Below, piece after piece: positions 6,790 through 14,481 of a stretch of 25,395 nucleotides of DNA (its first letter is position 1; each line of letters starts with the position of its first letter). Under the pieces are notes generated by a model that had not been told where the DNA came from, did not search any database, and saw nothing but the letters and a program-made list of their open reading frames with translations. The position numbers and the translations under genes were made by a program. This stretch comes from a virus: the IMG/VR virus record IMGVR_UViG_3300032240_000846, positions 1-25,395 of that record, one strand, 5' to 3'.

Positions 6790-8703
6790 ATGCCAGCCGC
6801 AATTGTTATAGGAATACTTGGAGCGACTGGCGCAACGGCCGCTATTGGCGCGTTTGTAGCTGAATCTATTATTGGCGCAACGGTTGCCGCAGAAACCGCC
6901 GCAACTATTGGAGCGGCGACTGTTGGTGCTGGTGTTGCGGCCGCTAAAGGTGGTGATGCAAGCGACATCCTTAAAGGTGCGATTCTTGGTGGCGTGACTG
7001 CCGGAGTTGGCTCAGAAGTCGCATCAACCGTTACAGATTCTCTTGTAGATGCCGGTGTTGATTCTGCGCTTGCATCAACCGCAGGTAGCGGCGCGGCAGG
7101 CGCTACAGGTGCGGTTATTCGCGGTGGCTGTATTGGTCGAGGTGGATTAACTGGATTCATCAAAGGCGCTCTTGGCGCAGGTGGCGGTGATTGCTATTGC
7201 GATACTGGTTGCTGTGATACAGGTTGCTGTGATGCTGGCACCACTAGTACTTGCGGCCCTGTTGGATGCGCATCAACCGTAACTACAGGTGGATTGCCAA
7301 CAGGCTGTACTGTGCTTACTTGTACTGCGGGTGATTGTTGCGCGGCCAACTGCTGTTCTGGTTGTTATTGTGACTGCACGACATGCTGTGACTGCACAAC
7401 TTGCTGTGATTCTTCAAAGTGCAATACATGTTGTGATTGCACCACCTGCTGTGATTGCACTACATGTTGCGAATGCATGACTTGTTGCGAATGCATGACT
7501 TGTTGCGAAACATGCTGTTGCGACACTTGCGGTTGTGACACATGTTGCTGTACGGACTGTTGTACTGACTGCTGTACCGATTGTTGCGATACTTGCTGTT
7601 GTACCGACTGTTGTACCGACTGCTGTACTGATTGCTGTACTGATTGCTGTGACTGCTGTACCGATTGCTGTGATTGTTGCGATTGCACTGACTGCTGTGA
7701 CACGTGCTGTACAGATTGCTGTGATACTTGCTGTACGGACTGCTGTGATACGTGCTGTGATTGCTGTACTGACTGCTGTGACTGTTGTGACTGCTGTGAC
7801 TGTTGCTGTGAAGTTAAAGTTCCAAAGGTTAAAGTTCCTAAGGTTAAAGTTCCAAAAGTAAAAGTTCCTAAGAAGAAGGTTGTTACAAAGACATCTACCT
7901 GCACTGGTAAAGCTGGTACTTCCGGTATCCCATGGCTTGATACATCTGCCGACATGTTGACAAGCAGAGGTCAAGGATTGCCCAATCCATTTGGTGTTGC
8001 TACAGAACAATCATTGCCTTTTGCAGGTGGTGGTTTAGCTTATGCAAAAGGTTCTTCTGTTTCTTCATGCATATGCTCATCCATGGTGTGCAAATACGCG
8101 CCTAAGTTTGCGGCATGCTCTGCATCTGAAATGTTGCAAGGCTACAAGTCTCAGGCCAAGGGTTCTATACCTCCACATGTACTAAAACAAATCATGTCTC
8201 ACATTTCACCATTGGGTAACATGGGTGGCATGGCCGCCGGTGGTTTACCTAAAAAATATCAGGAAGCCATGCCCAAAGGCCATGATCCTGAGTTCGTAAC
8301 AGGCATGACTGGCTACTACGCCTGCGGCGGTGGCACAGGTCAATCTGACGACATTCCAGCCATGCTCCATGATGGTGACTATGTGATGGATGCTGACGTG
8401 GTGGCCGCCCTTGGTGACGGCTCCAGCAAGGCTGGCCGCGAAGTCCTTGATGGCTTCCGCAGTCAGATTCCCCATAAACAGTCGGCTCAAGGTAAACCCG
8501 TACCCGCAAAAATTGCAGACGGCGAGTATGTATTTCCAGCAGGTTTTGTTACCGCTCTTGGTGGTGGCGACAACAAAGCCGGGGCAAAGATTTTGGATGG
8601 CCTGCGTGAGAAATTACGCGCACACAAAAGATCGGCGCCCACCAGTAAAATACCCCCTAAGGCGAAATCACCGCTTGATTACATTGAACAGGCGAAAGGT
8701 TAA
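6790..8703 (+). CDS. giant cysteine-rich virion-type protein (about 99 Cys in 637 aa)
   Basis: The start is taken as ATG 6790, one base after the previous stop, with GGAG seven bases upstream; an in-frame ATG at 6754 lies inside the preceding gene. Residues 1-115 are Ala/Gly/Ile-rich and hydrophobic, as in phage internal or ejection proteins. Residues 135-340 hold about 92 Cys in 206 residues, mainly as CC doublets two to three residues apart (CDCTTCC, TDCCTDCC, CDTCC), with Asp and Thr almost the only partners. Four tandem VKVPK units follow (residues 342-361). A Gly/Ser region has a few more Cys (SSCICSSMVCKYAPKFAAC). The C-terminus has two similar modules (HDGDYVMDADVVAALGDG and ADGEYVFPAGFVTALGGG), a motif type I know from phage structural proteins. 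The next gene follows with a 2-base gap and also has a Cys cluster. Function is unknown; metal binding or disulfide cross-linking in the virion are guesses. Confidence 0.85.
   Translation: MPAAIVIGILGATGATAAIGAFVAESIIGATVAAETAATIGAATVGAGVAAAKGGDASDILKGAILGGVTAGVGSEVASTVTDSLVDAGVDSALASTAGSGAAGATGAVIRGGCIGRGGLTGFIKGALGAGGGDCYCDTGCCDTGCCDAGTTSTCGPVGCASTVTTGGLPTGCTVLTCTAGDCCAANCCSGCYCDCTTCCDCTTCCDSSKCNTCCDCTTCCDCTTCCECMTCCECMTCCETCCCDTCGCDTCCCTDCCTDCCTDCCDTCCCTDCCTDCCTDCCTDCCDCCTDCCDCCDCTDCCDTCCTDCCDTCCTDCCDTCCDCCTDCCDCCDCCDCCCEVKVPKVKVPKVKVPKVKVPKKKVVTKTSTCTGKAGTSGIPWLDTSADMLTSRGQGLPNPFGVATEQSLPFAGGGLAYAKGSSVSSCICSSMVCKYAPKFAACSASEMLQGYKSQAKGSIPPHVLKQIMSHISPLGNMGGMAAGGLPKKYQEAMPKGHDPEFVTGMTGYYACGGGTGQSDDIPAMLHDGDYVMDADVVAALGDGSSKAGREVLDGFRSQIPHKQSAQGKPVPAKIADGEYVFPAGFVTALGGGDNKAGAKILDGLREKLRAHKRSAPTSKIPPKAKSPLDYIEQAKG
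7192..7809 (+). repeat. cysteine-codon repeat tract (CC-D/T repeats)
   Basis: The DNA is a degenerate tandem array of codons for Cys, Asp and Thr, with core units of 12 bases (TDCC or DTCC) and 21 bases (CDCTTCC). Cys is encoded by a mixture of TGC and TGT, Asp by GAT and GAC, Thr by ACT, ACC, ACG and ACA. Adjacent units therefore differ at the third base while the amino-acid pattern is kept. The frame stays open over more than 600 bases with many TGN codons, where a one-base error would change everything. This suggests selection for the protein rather than a fresh slippage product. Confidence 0.9.
7813..7872 (+). repeat. four tandem 15-bp units encoding VKVPK
   Basis: Four consecutive 15-base units start GTTAAAGTTCC(A/T)AA(G/A), with single substitutions in unit four (GTAAAAG). 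They encode VKVPK four times, directly after the last Cys codons. Alternating Val/Lys with Pro every five residues gives a strongly basic extended segment. Between the acidic (Asp-rich) Cys tract and the C-terminal modules it could act as a spacer or bind nucleic acid; neither is shown. Confidence 0.88.
8347..8616 (+). repeat. two C-terminal DG(D/E)YV modules in the Cys-rich protein
   Basis: The encoded protein contains two modules of about 41 residues. Both share (I/V)PA, then DG(D/E)YV, then ALG-G, then KAG followed by (V/I)LDG and a charged helix. The first starts near 8347, the second near 8494. The DNA sequences differ strongly, so the duplication is old. Similar modules appear in structural proteins of other aquatic phages as far as I recall, so this C-terminus probably marks the ancestral part of the protein onto which the Cys tract was added. 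Confidence 0.7.
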
Positions 8704-8705
8704 AA

Positions 8706-9884
8706 ATGGCAAACTTACTGCAATCATCGCAAAATAAGACAACGACGGCTCCGAGTTATTACACGGACTACCTGAGTAACCTTGCGTCACAAGGAAAAGC
8801 CGCCGCCTGTGCCGCTCAATATGTGGGCGCCCAGCCCTTGCAAGAGCAGGCTTTCTGTCAAGCGGCCGCTAATTTTGGTGCTCAACAACCAACGGTTAAG
8901 TCTGCCCAAGGTTTGGTAGGCCAAGCGGCCACTCAAAACGTCACAGGAGCCGCCGCACCGTTTCTTCAGGCCGGTACTACTGCCAGCCCTCTTTGCGCCG
9001 CCCAGCCCCTGATTTGCCAAGCCCAAGGTTTGGATATTGGATGCTTGGCCAGTCAGTACATGAGCCCCTACATCAAGACGGCCGTACAAGGTCTGTCTGA
9101 TATTGCTCATCGCAATATTCGCAACAATTTATCTCCTGCGGCCACAGCGGCCGCTGTTGGTTCTGGTCAGTTTGGTTCACAGCGTGGCGCTCAAGTGTTG
9201 GGTCAGATTCAGGCCCAAGCAGAGCAGTGCTTGAACCAGCAAATTGCGCAGATGGAGAACCAAGGTTTCGCGCAGGCACTTCAGGCCGCACAAGCCAAAC
9301 AAAGCGCGCTGGGTAACCTTGCAAGCACCACTGCAACCGCGCAACAAGCACAGAACCAAGCCAACCTTCAAGCCGCTCAAACAGCAACTCAAGCGGCGTC
9401 ACAACAAGGTCAATTGCTCAATCAGGCTGGTACCAATTTGGGTACGCTGGCTCAGACCGGTGCTGGTATGAACTTGGCATGTATCAATGCTTTGGCAACA
9501 CTTGGTGGCCAACAGCAGACGATTGCTCAAAACGCACAGAACTATCCATTGACCAAGCTGGCATCGTTGTCTGGCTTGCTCCAAGGCTACAGCGTTCCTA
9601 CTGGCACGAAGACTACTTTGTGCATGTCGCCATTCTCTGCGGCCGCCGCTTTGGGTACTGGCGCAGTTGGTTTGGCCAAGAATTTGCCGGGTATCGTGAC
9701 TGGTTTGAAAACCGCTTTCCCAAAAACTTTTGGCGGTTCATCTGATTGCTGTTGCTGTGACTGTTGCTGTAATTGTTGTTTCCAGTGTGCGGCAACAGGC
9801 GGTTCAATCAAAGCGAAAGCACGTGGCTCAATGGGTTGTGCATCAACTTATACACGTGGCGCTTTGCCATTCAAGAGAGGTTAA
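8706..9884 (+). CDS. internal/ejection-type virion protein with second Cys cluster
   Basis: This 392-residue protein is rich in Ala, Gln and Leu and has the layout of phage ejection or internal virion proteins. It has an N-terminal SYYTDYLSNLASQGKAAA helix, a central GLSDIAHRNIRNNLSPAATA motif with GSGQFGSQRGAQVLGQIQAQ, a long coiled Gln/Ala helix (about residues 170-265), and a Gly-rich C-terminus. It carries about 19 Cys: scattered residues in the N-terminal half (for example AACAAQ, AFCQAA, LCAAQPLICQAQ) and ten within 14 residues at 348-361 (DCCCCDCCCNCCFQC). Its tail GCASTYTRGALP resembles GCASTVTTGGLP in the previous protein. AAAGG overlapping the previous stop region is the ribosome binding site. 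Together the two genes look like partner virion components. Confidence 0.72.
   Translation: MANLLQSSQNKTTTAPSYYTDYLSNLASQGKAAACAAQYVGAQPLQEQAFCQAAANFGAQQPTVKSAQGLVGQAATQNVTGAAAPFLQAGTTASPLCAAQPLICQAQGLDIGCLASQYMSPYIKTAVQGLSDIAHRNIRNNLSPAATAAAVGSGQFGSQRGAQVLGQIQAQAEQCLNQQIAQMENQGFAQALQAAQAKQSALGNLASTTATAQQAQNQANLQAAQTATQAASQQGQLLNQAGTNLGTLAQTGAGMNLACINALATLGGQQQTIAQNAQNYPLTKLASLSGLLQGYSVPTGTKTTLCMSPFSAAAALGTGAVGLAKNLPGIVTGLKTAFPKTFGGSSDCCCCDCCCNCCFQCAATGGSIKAKARGSMGCASTYTRGALPFKRG
9747..9788 (+). repeat. cysteine codon cluster in the second Cys-rich protein
   Basis: Ten of 14 consecutive codons after the Asp codon are Cys, using both TGC and TGT. The pattern CCCC-D-CCC-N-CC-F-Q-C resembles the end of the longer tract in the gene upstream. 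It is the only dense cluster in this protein. Confidence 0.85.
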
Positions 9885-9887
9885 TTT

Positions 9888-11399
9888 ATGGCTGAACGTA
9901 AACAACAAGACTACAGTTTTGCTGGAGGTCTAGGCAATATCAATCCTGCCGAGATGCCAGAAGAATCGATTCAGAAGTATCGAAATACACTGGACGAACA
10001 AGTTAAGGCATTACAAAAACGCTATGAAGAACCCAACTGGTTCAAGGTAGCCGCTGGGTTTGCTAAACCGCAACTTGGTGGCTTTCTTGCGTCACTTGGT
10101 AGCGCCTCTGAGGCTCTTGGTGAGAACGTAGAACAGCAACGTGAACAGCAATTGCCCATCGCACAAATGAAAGTGCAAATTGAGCAAGCCAATATGTTGC
10201 TGTCTCAAAAGCAAAAGCAAAACCAAATTTTCCAAGATTGGCTGGCCAAGAACACCGGGCCCGATGGAAAAATTACACCGATGGATGCGACAACATACAG
10301 CCGTATTACTTCTCTTGGTGAAAATACTGACGTTGCTAAAGCGGCAAGTAAATACTACGAGGGTGCCAAATCTGGTCTGGAAATTACTGCTGGCGCCGCA
10401 GAAACTTCTGCACGTTACCCACAACTTGGTACTTCATTGGACAACTTCACTAAGTTCCAATTGAGTCCCAATGCTGATGAAAAGGCTATCAATCAAAGCC
10501 GTGCCGATTACATCAATCAGCTTAACAATTCGATGCCTCCGCAAACGGATAGAACCACTTGGATGGCTATGAGCGTTCCAGACAAACAAAAACTTGTTGA
10601 CGAGTACGGTCGTCGTCAGTTGGAAGCTGGCATGAACACAGAAGCAGGTTTGCAACAACAAGCATCACAGGCTCCTTCTCGTTTGGCACTGCTTGGTTCA
10701 GTGCGCGATTTGGCCATGGGCGTTGGGCTCAAAGATGTAGAAAAAGATGGCAAAACAATTTCTGGCCGAGATCAAATGGCTGGTTTGCTCAATTACTTCG
10801 GTGGTAACAATCCATTTGAAGTGTTGGCACGTGCGGCCGCCGATGGCAAGTTGGGCGACAAGTTGGCAGAGATCGATACTTATGCTCGACAAAACGCAAT
10901 GTCTCCTGAGGCCCGTGATCACTTCCAGAAGTTGGCAAAACTGCTGGCCGAGAACCAAGTCACGTTGCGCAACGGTGCATTGAACCCGACCGATCAGTTC
11001 TCTGCTCTCCAGCAGGCTGGTTCACCAAACATTGGCAACTCACAAACTGCTTTGGTTTCGTTGGTTGACTTGATGGGTCACGGCGAGAAGAACATGTTGG
11101 ACAAGTACCGTTATGTGCTGGACAACAAGGTGCCTTTCCGTCAATTGGGTGTTGATCCAGAATATCTGGCCAAGCAAGCAGAGTATGCCAAAGAGCATCG
11201 CCGTATCGCCACATCAAACCCGTTTGAAAATCCACCTTCATGGTACAACCCTGCCGCTGGTGCCAAGCCTGCACCAGCCGCTGGAAAACCAGCCGGCTCA
11301 CCTAGTGGCACACCAAAAAATCGTCCAAATGAACGAACAATGCCGGATGGATCGGTTTGGATTCGTCAATCAGATGGATCATATAAACCCAAAGGTTAA
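9888..11399 (+). CDS. putative internal virion / DNA-ejection protein
   Basis: A 503-residue mostly helical protein rich in Gln, Ala, Lys and Asn lies in the same tight operon (3-base gap; AGAGAGG ribosome binding site). The N-terminal 100 residues contain a helical pair (SIQKYRNTLDEQVKALQKRY and EPNWFKVAAGFAKPQLGGFL) often seen in podophage ejection proteins. Residues about 80-115 are a Gln-rich coiled coil (ENVEQQREQQLPIAQMKVQI). A Pro/Ala/Lys-rich linker near 455-485 leads to the C-terminal tag MPDGSVWIRQSDGSYKPKG, which looks like a small capping or binding motif. It contains no cysteine at all, in sharp contrast to the two preceding proteins. Function is inferred from position and composition. 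Confidence 0.6.
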   Translation: MAERKQQDYSFAGGLGNINPAEMPEESIQKYRNTLDEQVKALQKRYEEPNWFKVAAGFAKPQLGGFLASLGSASEALGENVEQQREQQLPIAQMKVQIEQANMLLSQKQKQNQIFQDWLAKNTGPDGKITPMDATTYSRITSLGENTDVAKAASKYYEGAKSGLEITAGAAETSARYPQLGTSLDNFTKFQLSPNADEKAINQSRADYINQLNNSMPPQTDRTTWMAMSVPDKQKLVDEYGRRQLEAGMNTEAGLQQQASQAPSRLALLGSVRDLAMGVGLKDVEKDGKTISGRDQMAGLLNYFGGNNPFEVLARAAADGKLGDKLAEIDTYARQNAMSPEARDHFQKLAKLLAENQVTLRNGALNPTDQFSALQQAGSPNIGNSQTALVSLVDLMGHGEKNMLDKYRYVLDNKVPFRQLGVDPEYLAKQAEYAKEHRRIATSNPFENPPSWYNPAAGAKPAPAAGKPAGSPSGTPKNRPNERTMPDGSVWIRQSDGSYKPKG

Positions 11400-11401
11400 T
11401 C

Positions 11402-12739
11402 ATGAGCACCTTGTCTGATTACAACAACAATCCCGGCAATCTGCGTCCTCCCAAAGGTGTGACCTACGAGGGGCAGATTGGTGTGGACGACAAAGGCTTT
11501 GCGATTTTTGAAAACAAAAAGTATGGCCAAACCGCTCTTATAAATGATGTAACTCGAAAATTGGAAAAGGGTGTTGATACGCCAGAAAAGTTTGTAAACA
11601 AGTTTTCGCCTGCTGGTTCTGAAAATGACGAAGACTCACGAGAGAACTACAAAATCTATCTGGCGCAACAACTAGGCCTTAAAAGCACCAGCGATCCATT
11701 TCCAAAAGATGCCGCAGAACGCCTAGCAAAGGCTGTAGGCGCTTTTGAAGGTGGCACATGGGCCAACCCTCAAGGTGAAGAAGAAAAGCCTGCTGAGGCC
11801 GCGCCTGAACCTGCCGGTGAAGACGGCAACACAGTAGCACCCAAGGGGTCTTCCGATATTCCCGGCAAAGCTGAATCTGACAAACCTTTTCTTGGAATTG
11901 TTGGTGGTGTAACTGGCGCGGGTATTGCCGGTAATGTGGAGGCAGGCAAGAGAATTCTTCCGTTAATTCCCAACTTGATTAACAAAGTTACGGGTAAAGA
12001 GATTGATGTCAACAAGCCTGCATCTCGGATGGCATTGCAAAACTGGCTCAACTCAATGTTGCAGTCGAATGGCCAAAACGTAAAACTTCCAGTGTCTGAG
12101 TTAGAAAAACTGACTGGTACAAAGATTCGCACCATGGGTGAACTAGGCGACGCTTACAAGGCCATACAGGCTGTTGAAGAGCAAAAGGTTACCAAGCCTA
12201 TGGTCAAGATGGTAGAAGGCCGCCCCGGCGTTTTTGAGCAGACTGGGCGCATGACTTCTTCCACTATTCCCGGCAAACCTGCTGTTGATCTGACACCATA
12301 CGAGGTCAAGTCCACCGGCCCAGTCCGTCAGGCGCTCGGACGTCAAATGCAAACGACAGGCGAAGTAATGAGAAGTGCATTGCCATCCGTTGGCCGTGTG
12401 GGTATTGGTGCTTTGGGTGGCGCCAATGCCATGATGACTGGTTACGACGCATGGGAAATGGCGCAAAAACTTAAAGCAGAAAAAGACCCAAGCTGGGTGG
12501 ACTATGCACGCTTGGCAACTAAATCTATGGCCACGGTTGGTGGTGGCTTGAGCATGCTTCCATTTGGTATCACTCAAGGTGCTGGCCTTGCTTTGCAGGC
12601 ACCTGAAGCGGCCATCTCGTTGGGCGAGAACATTTATGGTGGCGCCAAAGAATTGGGTAAACGCCGCAAAGAAGCCACCAAAGAGGATACGGATCGGATG
12701 CTCATGAATGTTGACCCCATGGGCAATCCGATGCCATGA
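11402..12739 (+). CDS. virion protein with N-terminal lysozyme-like NNPGNLR domain
   Basis: The first 125 residues match the pattern of virion-associated muramidase-like domains: YNNNPGNLRPPKG (7-19), GQIGVDDKGFAIFENKKYGQ, a helix with ALINDVTRKLEKG, TPEKFVNKFSPAGSEND and the terminal ENYKIYLAQQLG helix. This family is thought to cut a local hole in peptidoglycan during DNA entry. A Glu/Pro/Ala linker (about 125-160) leads to a Gly-rich segment (FLGIVGGVTGAGIAGNV) and helical regions with more Gly/Ala-rich, possibly membrane-interacting stretches (VGRVGIGALGGANAMMTGYD; GGGLSMLPFGITQGAGLALQ). That combination fits an ejected channel protein carrying its own lytic domain. No cysteine is present. 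It is the last gene before the strong terminator. Confidence 0.68.
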   Translation: MSTLSDYNNNPGNLRPPKGVTYEGQIGVDDKGFAIFENKKYGQTALINDVTRKLEKGVDTPEKFVNKFSPAGSENDEDSRENYKIYLAQQLGLKSTSDPFPKDAAERLAKAVGAFEGGTWANPQGEEEKPAEAAPEPAGEDGNTVAPKGSSDIPGKAESDKPFLGIVGGVTGAGIAGNVEAGKRILPLIPNLINKVTGKEIDVNKPASRMALQNWLNSMLQSNGQNVKLPVSELEKLTGTKIRTMGELGDAYKAIQAVEEQKVTKPMVKMVEGRPGVFEQTGRMTSSTIPGKPAVDLTPYEVKSTGPVRQALGRQMQTTGEVMRSALPSVGRVGIGALGGANAMMTGYDAWEMAQKLKAEKDPSWVDYARLATKSMATVGGGLSMLPFGITQGAGLALQAPEAAISLGENIYGGAKELGKRRKEATKEDTDRMLMNVDPMGNPMP

Positions 12740-12787
12740 TTACGTTGTAAGTCTCCACAGCGTGAGGGCATTGCAGTTGCCCCTTTC

Positions 12788-12823
12788 AGAGCCCCTTCAG
12801 GAATACTGAGGGGGCTCTTTTTT
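12788..12823 (+). terminator. rho-independent terminator of the late operon
   Basis: AGAGCCCCTTCAG (12788-12800) pairs along all 13 positions (one wobble) with CTGAGGGGGCTCT (12806-12818) around the 5-base loop GAATA. A run of six T follows. It acts on the + strand, after the last virion gene, where that operon meets the leftward operon head-on. The complementary strand has no U-run on its side, so it is probably one-directional. Confidence 0.95.
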
Positions 12824-12880
12824 ACTCCTCAGACAACGCAATGATTGCTGAGATGAGGAGAGCGATCACAATGATGTGAA

Positions 12881-13123
12881 TCACAATGGGCCCTTTTTCT
12901 CGTACAAGGCTTTTGCAACGTCAGGGTTGAGGCTATGCACAAACGTGATGCAACGAGTCCGCTCTGCCTGCGTAGCAAGATAGACCTTGTTTTTGATCTC
13001 AGTGTCTCGCAGTTTTGCAAATGCTTCAGCCAGCTTGATCAAGTCTGCTTCGATGAAGTTGTAATCTTCTTCTAAGCCTGCGGCAAAGAAGGCCTGAAAG
13101 ATGTCTTCTTTTTTGAGATTCAT
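12881..13123 (-). CDS. small conserved phage protein, unknown function
   Basis: The 80-residue acidic/helical protein is the last gene of the leftward operon. It starts MNLKKEDIFQAFFAAGLEED and ends with CITFVHSLNPDVAKALYEKK, a tail pattern that I recognise from unannotated small phage proteins near recombination genes. Its ATG overlaps the TGA of the gene upstream by four bases. No motif gives a function. Confidence 0.7.
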   Translation of the reverse strand: MNLKKEDIFQAFFAAGLEEDYNFIEADLIKLAEAFAKLRDTEIKNKVYLATQAERTRCITFVHSLNPDVAKALYEKKGPL

Positions 13124-13329
13124 TTTTCCTCCAAATCAAGTTCCATGTTGATAAGTTTGCAATGCTCCACAGGCACGCCTTTGCCAACAAGTTCCACAAG
13201 ATCAGTTTGTGTTGCCACATGTGCTCTGATGGTGCTATTGGCAACGTGCGCAATGGCTTGTTGCTTTGTGGTTGCATTAACCAAGCGAATGCCCTGAGGG
13301 CCGCCGACTACATAAATTCTTTCTGCCAT
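13120..13329 (-). CDS. small conserved phage protein, unknown function
   Basis: This 69-residue protein starts at ATG 13329 (MAERIYVVGGPQGIRLVNAT). TGGAG lies six bases upstream; a TTG four codons earlier overlaps that site and is a poorer start. The sequence alternates short strands and helices: YVVGG, RLVNATTKQQAIAHVAN, AHVATQTDLVELVGKGV. This looks like the small phage family that begins with an RxYxV strand and contains an ATxxQAxxHVA helix, for which I know no function. It is placed just after the exonuclease and may assist recombination or simply be an accessory. Confidence 0.72.
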   Translation of the reverse strand: MAERIYVVGGPQGIRLVNATTKQQAIAHVANSTIRAHVATQTDLVELVGKGVPVEHCKLINMELDLEEK

Positions 13330-13330
13330 A

Positions 13331-14119
13331 TCAAACTCCAAAACTATTTTTTAATTTCCAAAAACGAAGCAGGCACTGGAACATCTCCCAGCCCTTGACC
13401 AATTCATCTTCTGGCCATTCCACAACCTTTACGAGGCCGGGGTTTGTGCGTGAGACAAATACGTTGGCACAGCGTGCATGTGGCAAGTTCAAACCGTGAC
13501 GGTAGGCCGCCAATTGCATGAGGTGCTCGTCGTATGCATCGATCTTGTCGTCGGGCCCAAAGTCCTTTGACTTGGCGTCTAACACAATGCCGAGGGGCGC
13601 ATGCTCATCAACTTCACAGTACAAGTCCACCTTGCCGCCAAACCCCAAGTTGCTGGCGAATGAACGCTCAGTCAGCCATGGCTGGAATGGATGAACTTTG
13701 AAGTGATTGAAGATGGTCTCCTCAAATGATTTAGCCATCTCTTCGTGCTCCACAGGGCGCACACCTTGCATCCATGCTTCAATCGATTCATGAATGCGAG
13801 TACCGAATTCAGCGGCTTGTTTACCAGTCTCTTTGGAGTCGGCCACAATGCGTGCAATGTAAGCCTTCTCTGGTTCGTCGTCCATTTTTGGCAAGGTCAT
13901 GGCGGCCAGAAGCATTTGCTCCAGCTTCCACTGCTCTAAACCGGGCTTGGCGGCGATTTTCATGACGGTGGTAACCGAGGGTACCAAGTCCATCTTGCGC
14001 GCGTCTCTGAGCGTTGTAGGGCGGTCTGAGCCGTCCTTTGCTTTGACGGTGTACTGTGGCCCACCATCCTGTTTATACCAATGGACGGACTCGGCCGACC
14101 GGGCAATGATTGTGCTCAT
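13331..14119 (-). CDS. PD-(D/E)XK exonuclease (RecB/Cas4-like), probable recombination nuclease
   Basis: The 262-residue protein carries the nuclease core of the PD-(D/E)XK superfamily. H110 (FGTRIHESIE) and E151 (LTERSF) precede D165 in GGKVDLY. D181-A-K183 (IVLDAKSKD) is the catalytic D-x-K pair, and Q202-xxx-Y206 (MQLAAYRHG) is the conserved QxxxY motif typical of RecB- and Cas4-like nucleases. Metal-dependent exonucleolytic trimming of dsDNA ends for single-strand annealing or replication repair is the likely role. An SSB-like protein is encoded two genes upstream in the same operon. TAAGGAG supplies a good ribosome binding site. I see no separate annealing protein (Redbeta/Erf type) in this operon. 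Confidence 0.85.
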   Translation of the reverse strand: MSTIIARSAESVHWYKQDGGPQYTVKAKDGSDRPTTLRDARKMDLVPSVTTVMKIAAKPGLEQWKLEQMLLAAMTLPKMDDEPEKAYIARIVADSKETGKQAAEFGTRIHESIEAWMQGVRPVEHEEMAKSFEETIFNHFKVHPFQPWLTERSFASNLGFGGKVDLYCEVDEHAPLGIVLDAKSKDFGPDDKIDAYDEHLMQLAAYRHGLNLPHARCANVFVSRTNPGLVKVVEWPEDELVKGWEMFQCLLRFWKLKNSFGV

Positions 14120-14128
14120 GTGTTCTCC

Positions 14129-14479
14129 TTAGTAAGTAAATCCGTTGTCATCATCAAGACGACTTTGTTTTGGTTTTGTGAGTGTTCTGTACTCAAACAT
14201 TCCTGCCATGCTGGGAAAGCGAAGATCAAACAGCCGGGGCAAGTAAGGCCTGTGGTTGTTGTTGATCTTCCACATCCCTCCAACCTCTTCCACCGCCGAG
14301 TGGTGTCTTAAAAACTCGACGATGGTGTAGCTGGAGTAGTGGGTGCGACCACGAGCACGAACTTTCATGGCCTCTGCAACAAAGGCATTCCATACGTGCT
14401 CATTCTCAGGTAGCCATTCAATGAAGTCATCGCTGAACTGGCCCGGATTCTCAGCGATCAGTTGCAACAAGTAATCCAT
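14129..14479 (-). CDS. conserved phage protein of unknown function
   Basis: This 116-residue protein contains a motif set I know from unannotated phage genes next to recombination modules: EHVWNAFVAEAMKVRARGR, HYSSYTIVEFLRHHSAVEE and GGMWKINNNHRPYLPRLFDL. The basic KVRARGR stretch and the WKINN region suggest nucleic-acid contact. It begins two bases after the SSB-like stop with no strong ribosome binding site, so translation probably depends on the upstream gene. No enzyme motif is visible. Confidence 0.72.
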   Translation of the reverse strand: MDYLLQLIAENPGQFSDDFIEWLPENEHVWNAFVAEAMKVRARGRTHYSSYTIVEFLRHHSAVEEVGGMWKINNNHRPYLPRLFDLRFPSMAGMFEYRTLTKPKQSRLDDDNGFTY

Positions 14480-14481
14480 GA

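Noticed and set aside
7192-7809. CRISPR array or minisatellite
   Set aside because: Units are 12-21 bases in coding phase with third-base variation and no unique spacers.
7365-7955. Long minus-strand frame of 196 codons rich in Ser/Gln/Val opposite the Cys tract
   Set aside because: It is the mirror of the Cys/Asp/Thr codon repeats (TGC, TGT, GAC read backwards) and has no own context. The + strand frame fits the operon.
6790-9884. Diversity-generating retroelement target
   Set aside because: No reverse transcriptase or template repeat was seen; variation lies at wobble positions rather than at adenines.
12824-12880. Second terminator for the leftward operon (CTCCTCAG with CTGAGATGAGGAG)
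   Set aside because: The arms pair only partly and no T-run exists on the minus-strand side.
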